DNA of 5,644 bases from JAIBAI01 sp044238875 (GCA_044238875.1 JBIICM010000165.1:1-5644), one strand, 5' to 3'; positions 1 through 5,465 are shown, counted from the stretch's first letter. Made by a program: numbers and translations. The notes: generated by a model from the sequence alone, not told the origin.

Positions 1-447
1 ACCGCTTACCACATTTCCATTCACAGAATAATTGTCAGAGCGCAGGGTGATTACTGTTCCGGACTTTCTGTATTTTCCGGTGGCCGAAACAATAATGCGG
101 CCTGTTCTTACCTTACCATCCGAGCCTGTACAACCGGTACCAAAATCAATAATCATCGTATCAGGATTGGCTGCTGAAACATTTGAAGATGTGTCGAATG
201 TAATGATTGCGCAATCCTGAAGCAGTTGAGCCTGATCTTCAGCAGTTTTAAAACCTGAAAGATTGCCTTTGTCGGCTACCTGATCAGCGATATCATTGAT
301 CTCATTGAAATACAATTCAGACGTGGCCTCATGTTTTGCCGCATTGGTATCGTCATCATTGTTGTCTTTTTTGCAGGATGCAAAAGTGAGTAGGCCAAGT
401 ATTGCTGCCATACCCGTAAGTCTGAAAAGAAAAGTTTGTTGTCTCAT
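1..447 (-). CDS. Secreted lipoprotein of unknown function, 3' end beyond the window
   Basis: The first 149 codons of a minus-strand gene are present, with an ATG at 445-447 and no stop before the left edge. The N-terminus is a type II (lipoprotein) signal peptide: basic RQQTFLFR, a hydrophobic stretch at residues 10-23, then a lipobox-like FASC with the lipidated Cys at residue 25. The next residues, KKDNNDDD, are a flexible acidic tether that resembles the lipoprotein surface-export signal described in Bacteroidota, so exposure on the outer face of the outer membrane is plausible. The mature part has a helical-looking segment (about 40-78), then a beta-rich part with IDFGTGCTGSDGKVRTGRI at 100-118. 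That pattern, as I remember it, recurs in uncharacterised Bacteroidota lipoproteins. Cys79 and Cys106 could form a disulfide. I cannot assign a biochemical function. The lipoprotein call is firm; the family is a recollection. Confidence 0.82.
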   Translation of the reverse strand, partial: MRQQTFLFRLTGMAAILGLLTFASCKKDNNDDDTNAAKHEATSELYFNEINDIADQVADKGNLSGFKTAEDQAQLLQDCAIITFDTSSNVSAANPDTMIIDFGTGCTGSDGKVRTGRIIVSATGKYRKSGTVITLRSDNYSVNGNVVSG

Positions 448-464
448 AATTTGTGATTTTTGGG

Positions 465-486
465 GCTAATGACCAAACTAATTAGC
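465..486. repeat. Short inverted repeat upstream of the lipoprotein gene
   Basis: GCTAAT at 465-470 and ATTAGC at 481-486 are perfect inverted copies separated by 10 bases. The right arm lies within the 8-base palindrome CTAATTAG at 478-485. Read on the minus strand, TTAGTTTG (positions 481 down to 474) matches seven of eight positions of the Bacteroidota -7 element TAnnTTTG, but I see no matching -33 element. The site could be an operator or part of a promoter for the lipoprotein gene. At this size chance is a real alternative. Confidence 0.25.
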
Positions 487-489
487 GGA

Positions 490-520
490 GGTTTAATCCG
501 AAAAAAAATTATTTTAAACC
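490..520 (-). terminator. Weak inverted repeat at the 3' end of the methyltransferase gene, possible terminator
   Basis: On the minus strand GGTTTAA (520-514) pairs exactly with TTAAACC (496-490). The stem is 7 bp with a 17-base loop that contains the methyltransferase stop codon and a run of eight T. The T run is in the loop instead of after the stem, so this is not a textbook intrinsic terminator. It is listed because it sits exactly where transcription of the dnaA-phosphatase-methyltransferase unit should end before the lipoprotein gene. Confidence 0.2.
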
Positions 521-1222
521 CAGGCCAAAAACAGCCGGAATTTTATGCAGTTCCGGAATTTCTTTCTTCCAGTCATCAATTGTTTGGGTTTTATTCCATC
601 CGTTTGTTTCACAGAGGTTTGCTGCAATGCTGAGTAAGGTGTCAGGTTTGCAGATGGTTAAAATATCGTTCAGCAAGCGGTTGTTTCTGTAGGGTGTCTC
701 TATAAAAAACTGTGCATAGCCGGTATTTCGTGCAAGGTCTTCAATTTTCCGTATGGTTTTTGCCTTATCCGTCATTTCAATCGGAAGGTAGCCATTGAAA
801 CTAAATTGCTGTCCATTTAGGCCTGAAGTGACAATGGCAAGCATAATTGCGGATGGACCCGGTACCGGTACTACCCGGATGTTCTTTTTGTGAGCGCTTA
901 TAATGAGACTTGCTCCAGGATCAGCGAGAGCGGGCATTCCGGCTTCAGAAAGAACAGCTCCGTCATGGCCTTGTTCAAGCAATTGAAGATAGCTTTGCAT
1001 GAATTCAGGCTTTGTATTTTTATCGAGACGAAAAAGCTGAATCTCATTAAGATCTCCTTCAAATCCGGCTTTTCTGATGAATCGCCTTGCGCTGCGTTCG
1101 TTTTCAACAAAATAAAGTCGCAGCGTTTTGATCAGGGATATTTCAAATCCGCATAACCATTCTGCTCCGGCATCATCACCAAGCAATCCCGGAAGAACAA
1201 ACAGGTTGCCCGGTTTATTCAT
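509..1222 (-). CDS. SAM-dependent methyltransferase, RsmI-like (tetrapyrrole methylase fold)
   Basis: This 237-residue cytoplasmic protein belongs to the tetrapyrrole (corrin/porphyrin) methylase superfamily and most resembles RsmI, which 2'-O-methylates C1402 of 16S rRNA. Visible signatures are FVENERSARRFI (38-49), the SAM-pocket loop SEAGMPALADPG (92-103, compare SDAGTPxISDPG in RsmI), VVPVPGPSAI (117-126) and FFIETPYRN (172-180, compare FYESPHR). The usual first loop TPIGN is replaced by LPGLLGDDAG (10-19), as in the Bacteroidota paralogue group usually labelled simply SAM-dependent methyltransferase. rRNA is therefore a plausible but unproven substrate, and I give no gene symbol. The ATG at 1220-1222 overlaps the stop of the upstream phosphatase gene as ATGA, which points to translational coupling. 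Length is slightly below that of canonical RsmI, consistent with loss of its C-terminal extension. Confidence 0.9.
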   Translation of the reverse strand: MNKPGNLFVLPGLLGDDAGAEWLCGFEISLIKTLRLYFVENERSARRFIRKAGFEGDLNEIQLFRLDKNTKPEFMQSYLQLLEQGHDGAVLSEAGMPALADPGASLIISAHKKNIRVVPVPGPSAIMLAIVTSGLNGQQFSFNGYLPIEMTDKAKTIRKIEDLARNTGYAQFFIETPYRNNRLLNDILTICKPDTLLSIAANLCETNGWNKTQTIDDWKKEIPELHKIPAVFGLGLK

Positions 1223-1683
1223 TTTAATTGGCTGACAATTGCAGCGGAGACCTGGTCAAGCAGTTTATACACGCTCTCAAATCCTGAAATATCATCATAA
1301 AACGGATCCGGTACGGTGCGGTTCATGCCTGGATTTATCAGATTAAGGATCAGCTGAACTTTAGCGCGATCCTGATCATTACGGGCGATTGAAAGTACAT
1401 TGTTGAGGTTGGAACTGTCCATGACATATATTATGTCAAACTCATCAAAGTCACGTACTGAGAATTGCCTGGCAGAAAGCCCTGAAATGTCTATTCCTTT
1501 TCCACGCAAGGTGGCCACAGCCCTAAGGTCGGGAGGTTCACCTGTGTGATAATCTGCTGTACCTGCAGAATCAACAATGGCTTTAATTCCGGCATTCTCA
1601 ATATGCTTTCTTAAGATACCTTCTGCCATGGGTGACCTGCAAATATTCCCAAGACACACCATCAAAACTTTGAAAACGTGCAC
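1219..1683 (-). CDS. Low-molecular-weight protein tyrosine phosphatase
   Basis: This is a complete 154-residue LMW-PTP, the usual length for the family. It is a cytoplasmic enzyme that hydrolyses phosphotyrosine through a phosphocysteine intermediate. The P-loop CLGNICRS occupies 10-17, with nucleophile Cys10 and phosphate-binding Arg16. The general acid is Asp126 in VPDPFYDD (124-131). Other family marks are DSAGTADYHTGEPPD (38-52), where Tyr replaces the common Trp, and YVMDSSNLNNV (86-96). The start is GTG at 1681-1683: no in-frame ATG exists between it and an upstream stop, and the internal ATG at codon 8 would remove the first beta strand. It follows dnaA by 44 bases of AT-rich sequence in which I see no terminator hairpin or convincing promoter, so cotranscription with dnaA is likely. 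ArsC-type arsenate reductase is less likely given the DPFY acid loop. The physiological target is unknown. Confidence 0.93.
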   Translation of the reverse strand: MHVFKVLMVCLGNICRSPMAEGILRKHIENAGIKAIVDSAGTADYHTGEPPDLRAVATLRGKGIDISGLSARQFSVRDFDEFDIIYVMDSSNLNNVLSIARNDQDRAKVQLILNLINPGMNRTVPDPFYDDISGFESVYKLLDQVSAAIVSQLK

Positions 1684-1727
1684 TAAGTAATTATTGTTTT
1701 TTTATTGTATTATACGGTAAAATAAGG

Positions 1728-3161
1728 CTATTGGTTGCCGATTTTCTTCTCGATTTCCTCAATGTAAACCCGGAATTTTTTGTCGGTTTCAATCAGGTTG
1801 TTAACTGTTCGGCAGGCGTGCAAAACGGTTGCGTGATCTTTTCCGCCGCATTGAAGCCCGATACTGGCCAATGATGATTTGGTCATGCTTTTGGCAAAGA
1901 ACATGGCAATCTGACGAGCCTGCACTACTTCCCGCTTTCTGGTTTTGGATTTCAATAATTCAAGCGGCAGATTAAAATAGTCTGACACTACTTTCTGAAT
2001 AAAGTCTATTGAAATTTCGCGGGTGGTATTTTTTACGAATTTATCAATCATTTGCCGGGCAAGTTCCATGGTAATGGCTTTCCGGTTTAAGGTAGATTGT
2101 GCTACCAGAGAGATCAATGCACCCTCCAACTCACGAATATTGGATGTAATGTTGTAGGCCAGGTATTCGAGCACTTCCCTGGGCATTTCAATTCCGTCGG
2201 CGTATATTTTCTTTTCAAGTATGGCAATCCGTGTTTCAAGGTTAGGCACCTGAAGGTCAGCGGATAAACCCCACTTAAAACGTGAAAGCAGTCGTTGCTC
2301 CAATCCTACCAGTTCAGCCGGCGATTTATCTGAGGTGAGAACAATCTGTTTACCCGTCTGGTGCAGGTGATTGAAAACCTGAAAGAATACATCCTGGGTT
2401 CTTTCTTTCCCTGCAAAAAACTGCACATCATCAATAATCAGCACATCAATCATCTGGTAGAAATGCACAAAATCATTGTATGAATTGTTGCGGATAGAAT
2501 CAGTGTATTGATGGGTAAATTTTTCTGATTGAACATACAATACCGTCTTATTGGGATAGTTCTTCTTTATCTCAATACCGATGGCATTGGCAAGATGTGT
2601 TTTTCCTAAACCTCCACCTCCATAGATAAGCAATGGATTAAAAGCCGTGCCGCCCGGTTTATTTGCTACGGCATAGCCTGCTGATCGGGCAAGCCTGTTA
2701 CAATCGCCTTCAATCAGGTGTTCAAATGAAAAGTTTGGATTCAGTTGTGATTCCACATTCATTTTCTTCAGCCCCGGAAGGATGAAAGGATTCTTGATTG
2801 AATTATTCCCGTTCAGGTCAATTGGCATTGAAACCGGCGGGTTTTTCAGCGACTTGCTGTTAACTGCGGGGATGTTAACTGTGTAGGGATTGGCATTCCG
2901 AAAATTATTTTCCATAATGATGGAATATTCAAGCCTACCCTCCGAACCTAATTCTTTATTGATGGTTTTCTTCAGCAGATCAATGTAATGTTCTTCAAGC
3001 CACTCATAAAAAAACTGACTGGGCACCTGAATGGTAAGCACCTTATCATTGAGTTTTACCGGTTTTATAGGGTCAAACCAGGTCTTAAAACTTTGCTGAT
3101 TCACATTATCTTTAATGATCTCAAGGCAACTTTGCCAAACTTCCTCGAAAGTTTTTTCCAT
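1728..3161 (-). CDS. dnaA: Chromosomal replication initiator protein DnaA
   Basis: This is a full-length DnaA of 477 residues. Domain I (about 1-85) starts with the typical EVWQSCLEIIKDN, used in oligomerisation and helicase loading. The linker (about 86-140) contains NPFILPGLKK and ESQLNPNFSF, in the form I associate with Bacteroidota. The AAA+ domain III has Walker A GGGGLGKT (181-188), Walker B LIIDDVQF (241-248), sensor 1 LTSD (275-278), the arginine finger in LLSRFKWG (Arg294) and sensor 2 NIRELEGA (341-348). Domain IV (about 378-477) ends with the DNA-binding signature CGGKDHATVLHACRTV (438-453). The ATG at 3159-3161 is the only plausible start, since no in-frame ATG, GTG or TTG occurs between it and an upstream TGA. 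Neither dnaN nor recF follows. I see no TTATCCACA-like DnaA box in the window, so nothing here supports oriC being adjacent. All key residues are present. Confidence 0.98.
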   Translation of the reverse strand: MEKTFEEVWQSCLEIIKDNVNQQSFKTWFDPIKPVKLNDKVLTIQVPSQFFYEWLEEHYIDLLKKTINKELGSEGRLEYSIIMENNFRNANPYTVNIPAVNSKSLKNPPVSMPIDLNGNNSIKNPFILPGLKKMNVESQLNPNFSFEHLIEGDCNRLARSAGYAVANKPGGTAFNPLLIYGGGGLGKTHLANAIGIEIKKNYPNKTVLYVQSEKFTHQYTDSIRNNSYNDFVHFYQMIDVLIIDDVQFFAGKERTQDVFFQVFNHLHQTGKQIVLTSDKSPAELVGLEQRLLSRFKWGLSADLQVPNLETRIAILEKKIYADGIEMPREVLEYLAYNITSNIRELEGALISLVAQSTLNRKAITMELARQMIDKFVKNTTREISIDFIQKVVSDYFNLPLELLKSKTRKREVVQARQIAMFFAKSMTKSSLASIGLQCGGKDHATVLHACRTVNNLIETDKKFRVYIEEIEKKIGNQ

Positions 3162-3194
3162 TCGTTGTAATTTATTCGTTGTATGTAAGTTGTA
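3160..3194 (-). repeat. Direct repeats in the dnaA leader
   Basis: On the minus strand TACAACGAAT occurs twice, at 3183-3174 and 3169-3160. The second copy runs into the dnaA start codon. A third partial copy, TACAACT, lies at 3194-3188. Start-to-start spacings are 11 and 14 bases. The sequence does not resemble a DnaA box. It replaces any Shine-Dalgarno sequence just before the ATG, so it may matter for translation initiation or for binding of a regulator, or it may be chance in AT-rich sequence. Confidence 0.35.
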
Positions 3195-3279
3195 AAATCG
3201 TTCTGCTACTTTCCTCCATGCCCCCTGAAATGGGTTTCAAGCACGGGCAAATATTTAACAAAAATTCATTGTAAAAAAA
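3195..3279 (-). promoter_or_regulatory. dnaA 5' leader and putative promoter region with a stem-loop
   Basis: This is the upstream part of the largest gap in the window (3162-3279). On the minus strand AATATTTG (3255-3248) matches seven of eight positions of the Bacteroidota -7 element TAnnTTTG, without a clear -33 partner. Just downstream is a GC-rich stem-loop: outer arms TGCCC (3249-3245) and GGGCA (3223-3219), inner arms TGAAA (3239-3235) and TTTCA (3230-3226), and a CCCA tetraloop. A GGAGG (3216-3212) lies about 50 bases before the dnaA start, too far to serve it. The run of T right after the metallophosphatase stop (3279-3273) has no stem directly before it. The promoter assignment is inference; the stem arms are seen directly. 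Confidence 0.35.
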
Positions 3280-4239
3280 TTAAATCGCTATTGACTTTTT
3301 AAAAAGTTCATTTCTGGAAAAAGAATTGTTTCTGGCGTTGTTGCTGCTACTAAAAACGTAATCAATCCGCCCCAGTCTAAGCCCTGCCCAACCTGCCTGA
3401 TTAATTGTAACCGGTTTACCCACATGGTTCATCACCACAACCGGTTTCTCAAGAAATGTATGGGTATGTCCGCCCAGTATCAGGTCAATATTTTCTGTGT
3501 TCGCGGCAAGTGTCGTATCTGATATTTTTCCATCATTATATTGATACCCAAGATGCGAAAGGCAGATAACCAAATCACATCGCTCATCAAATTTAAGCAA
3601 ATTTGCCATGTTTAGCGCACGTTCTATTGGATTTAGGTACCTGATTCCGGCAAAATTCTTTTCAGGTACCAAACCATTCAAATCAATACCCAAACCAAAT
3701 ACTCCAATTTTAAGCCGGCCTCTTCTAATGATCTTAAATGGTTTAACTTTCCCCTCAAGTGCTGTGTCATTAATATGATAATTGCTATTAACAAATGAAA
3801 AAGAGGCAAAAGGCATCATGCGCGTTAATCCTTCAATGCCATTGTCAAAATCATGATTTCCCAGCGTGCAGGCATCATAGCCCATGTGGCTCATCAGCCT
3901 GAACTCCGGCTCTCCACCATAAGCATTGAAATAGGGCGTTCCCTGAAAAACATCTCCGGCATCCAGCAGGACAACATTTTTTTCTTCAGACCTTATTTTT
4001 CGAATCAGTGCAGCACGTTTGGCCGCGCCACCCTGTCCGGGATATTTGGGGTCATTCTCCGGAAATGGATCAATCCGGCTATGCCAGTCATTGGTATGCA
4101 AAATGGTAAGCCGTTCCTCCCCGTTAACCTCAGGCAATGCACCCCTGATAACAGTGGGAACGGCCGAAAATGCTGCGATTGCTAATCCGCTGCGGATAAA
4201 ATCACGACGGCCGAATTTATTCCAGTATGACTCTTCCAT
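3280..4239 (-). CDS. Tat-exported metallophosphatase: 5'-nucleotidase N-terminal (catalytic) domain alone
   Basis: This 319-residue protein matches the dimetal phosphoesterase half of the UshA/CD73 5'-nucleotidase family. The N-terminus GRRDFIRSG (10-18), followed by a hydrophobic stretch to about 31, is a twin-arginine signal, so export to the periplasm in a folded state is expected. No clean AxA cleavage site is visible. Metal and catalytic motifs are all present: HTNDWH (48-53; Asp51, His53), DAGD (93-96; Asp96), GNHD (127-130; Asn128, His129), SHLG (228-231; His229) and GGHTH (256-260; His258, His260). The protein stops soon after this domain and lacks the nucleotide-binding C-terminal domain, which is encoded by the gene just upstream. 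The ATG at 4237-4239 lies inside that gene, with a 23-base overlap in another frame, and a TGA sits two codons upstream, so the start is secure. The likely activity is dephosphorylation of nucleotides or related phosphoesters together with its neighbour. Confidence 0.9.
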   Translation of the reverse strand: MEESYWNKFGRRDFIRSGLAIAAFSAVPTVIRGALPEVNGEERLTILHTNDWHSRIDPFPENDPKYPGQGGAAKRAALIRKIRSEEKNVVLLDAGDVFQGTPYFNAYGGEPEFRLMSHMGYDACTLGNHDFDNGIEGLTRMMPFASFSFVNSNYHINDTALEGKVKPFKIIRRGRLKIGVFGLGIDLNGLVPEKNFAGIRYLNPIERALNMANLLKFDERCDLVICLSHLGYQYNDGKISDTTLAANTENIDLILGGHTHTFLEKPVVVMNHVGKPVTINQAGWAGLRLGRIDYVFSSSNNARNNSFSRNELFKKSIAI

Positions 4240-4966
4240 CTTTCATGGGTATTAATAGCTTTCCTGATTGCGTTGTACGGATAAAGCCCTGCAGAATAGC
4301 ATCCCTGACTTTTAAATTTAATGGTTGCTGCGACAACAGGGTGGGGATTTTAAACCGGTCACCTCCGCCAATAATATAATCTGAACTGATTAGATTATAT
4401 ACGACGGTATCCTGTAGTGGAAGGTCTCCGATAGATATGCTATGCACATGTCCGTCAGTAATTTTCATGCGTAAACCTGATAAGGGTCCGCCTCCCCGCG
4501 CCGCCACCTGATCAAGCAATAACTTTAAGCTGCTGCCACTCAGTTGCACCAAAACCAGCTCATTTTCAAATGGCATTAGCTCATAAACCATTGAACGGGT
4601 TATAGGTCCTTCCGGAAGTTCAATTCTAAGGCCGCCACTGTTCAGCAGGCAAACATCAACCCTGACAGCAAAGTTTTTTTCGACTTCCTGCCTGATTACA
4701 TCACAGATCAGGTTACCCAGTGAACTTTCAGGCAAACTTTTTAATGCCGGACCAGAAGTGTTTGCAATCACTTCATTCATTTGCTTTTCAAGGAGCTGCC
4801 TGTATGGATTGATTAAAACCCGTGTATTAGTATCTTCTGCGGCCTCACCGCCTTTGCCAATCAGATAAGCCGGGGAGCCTGCAGCAGTATATGCCATAGA
4901 TGACCGGCATGCCGATAATATAAGGCTGGCTAAAAACAAGTGAATAAGTATACTGAAAACTTTCAC
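4217..4966 (-). CDS. Lipoprotein with 5'-nucleotidase C-terminal domain
   Basis: This 249-residue protein carries only the C-terminal substrate-recognition domain of 5'-nucleotidases (Pfam 5_nucleotid_C type). The signal peptide ends in the lipobox LSAC with Cys20. The following RSSMAYT is not acidic, so a periplasm-facing anchor is more likely than surface exposure. Domain landmarks are LPESSLGNLICD (78-89), NSGGLR (109-114; Asn109 and Arg114 match the nucleotide-binding Asn and Arg of CD73), MPFENELV (131-138; Phe133 at the base-stacking position) and SDYIIGGGDRF (195-205; Tyr197 at the second stacking position, Asp203 conserved). Pro79 stands where CD73 has a phosphate-binding Arg just before the xECNMGN-like segment. 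It has no metal site of its own and should need the downstream metallophosphatase, whose start it overlaps. Being first in the unit, it inverts the normal N-then-C domain order. Confidence 0.9.
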   Translation of the reverse strand: MKVFSILIHLFLASLILSACRSSMAYTAAGSPAYLIGKGGEAAEDTNTRVLINPYRQLLEKQMNEVIANTSGPALKSLPESSLGNLICDVIRQEVEKNFAVRVDVCLLNSGGLRIELPEGPITRSMVYELMPFENELVLVQLSGSSLKLLLDQVAARGGGPLSGLRMKITDGHVHSISIGDLPLQDTVVYNLISSDYIIGGGDRFKIPTLLSQQPLNLKVRDAILQGFIRTTQSGKLLIPMKDGRVILE

Positions 4967-5027
4967 GGCTATTTATTGCTGATTGAAAGGATCGGGGAAA
5001 ATTTACATCCTGTTAAAACCATATATT
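4967..5027. promoter_or_regulatory. Divergent intergenic region between nucleotidase and thioesterase genes
   Basis: These 61 bases separate the leftward lipoprotein/nucleotidase unit from the rightward thioesterase, so promoters for both should lie here or just beyond. For the leftward genes, TAAATTTT on the minus strand (5005-4998) matches seven of eight positions of TAnnTTTG and would give a leader of about 25-30 bases. I see no TTTG at the -33 distance. No good -7 element is evident for the rightward gene. Assignment is by position more than by sequence. Confidence 0.3.
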
Positions 5028-5435
5028 GTGTATTGTCATCAATCTGAAATAAGAGTAAGGTATGCTGAAACCGATCAGATGGGTTTTGTATATTACGGGG
5101 CATATGCTGCTTATTTTGAGGTCGGAAGGGTTGAAGCGCTCCGAAATCTCGGAATAACGTATAAAAGTATGGAGGATTCAGGAATCCTCATGCCAGTGGT
5201 TCAATATTCTGTGAAATATATTAAACCCGCCCGTTACGATGATCTGCTTATGCTGGATACCTGTATTACACAATATCAGGGGGCCAGAATTCGTTTTGAT
5301 TATCAGATAAAAAACCAAGCCATGGAATTGTTAAATGAGGCTTTCACCGAGCTGGTGTTTCTATCCGCAGAAAATATGAAGCCGGTTAAATCGCCTGAAA
5401 TTTTGCGTGAATCCCTGAAACCGTTTTTTACGTAA
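5028..5435 (+). CDS. Acyl-CoA thioesterase, YbgC/4HBT hotdog-fold family
   Basis: This is a cytoplasmic single-domain hotdog protein of 135 residues when started at the GTG at 5028-5030. The signature YAETDQMGFVYYGAYAAYFE (12-31) holds the catalytic Asp16 of the 4-hydroxybenzoyl-CoA thioesterase type. VGRVEALRNLGITYK (32-46) and SVKYIKPARYDDLL (61-74) complete the pattern. Such enzymes hydrolyse short or medium acyl-CoAs; the substrate here cannot be told. The frame is also open upstream to a TTG at 4983 (150 residues). I prefer GTG because it gives the usual short lead (VYCHQSEIRVRYAETD) and the family's usual length, and leaves room for divergent promoters, whereas TTG lies only 16 bases from the opposite gene's start. 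No Shine-Dalgarno sequence settles it. A DUF4294-like gene follows 30 bases later on the same strand. Confidence 0.9.
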   Translation: MYCHQSEIRVRYAETDQMGFVYYGAYAAYFEVGRVEALRNLGITYKSMEDSGILMPVVQYSVKYIKPARYDDLLMLDTCITQYQGARIRFDYQIKNQAMELLNEAFTELVFLSAENMKPVKSPEILRESLKPFFT

Positions 5436-5440
5436 ATTTG
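5433..5440 (+). promoter_or_regulatory. Possible -7 promoter element for the DUF4294-like gene
   Basis: TAAATTTG is an exact match to the Bacteroidota -7 consensus TAnnTTTG. It overlaps the stop codon of the thioesterase gene and lies 25 bases before the next ATG. The nearest upstream TTTG (5402-5405) is 27 bases away, longer than the usual spacing of about 19, so only half of the promoter is convincing. Cotranscription with the thioesterase remains possible. Confidence 0.3.
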
Positions 5441-5465
5441 GTATAATCATTGGCTGAACAAAATC

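Noticed and set aside
32..220. Plus-strand ORF with TTG start opposite the lipoprotein gene
   Set aside because: It is antisense to a gene with a clear lipoprotein signal and has no recognisable features.
890..1156. Plus-strand 88-codon ORF and a minus-strand 70-codon ORF (898-1110) inside the methyltransferase gene
   Set aside because: Both are other-frame shadows of a well-supported conserved gene and show no domain or export signal.
1684..1727. Terminator or promoter between dnaA and the phosphatase gene
   Set aside because: The sequence is AT-rich with repeated TATTGT-like words, but has no stable stem and no good TAnnTTTG match.
2988..3170. Plus-strand 60-codon ORF opposite the dnaA 5' end
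   Set aside because: It is antisense to conserved DnaA domain I and is not a plausible protein.
3162..3279. Replication origin next to dnaA
   Set aside because: No TTATCCACA-like DnaA boxes are visible on either strand here or elsewhere in the window, and Bacteroidota origins are not reliably next to dnaA.
3294..3307. 14-base perfect palindrome ACTTTTTAAAAAGT near the metallophosphatase 3' end, as a terminator
   Set aside because: It has no loop, consists almost only of A and T, lies in coding sequence for Lys-Lys and neighbours, and the T run comes well after it.
4217..4239. Overlap of the nucleotidase halves as a sequencing frameshift in a single fused gene
   Set aside because: The gene order is C-domain then N-domain, and both proteins have their own export signal at the N-terminus, so no single frame correction would recreate a normal 5'-nucleotidase.
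3853..4255. Two overlapping plus-strand ORFs (3853-4185 and 4019-4255) opposite the metallophosphatase
   Set aside because: They mirror the coding pattern of the conserved metal-binding domain and have no family features.
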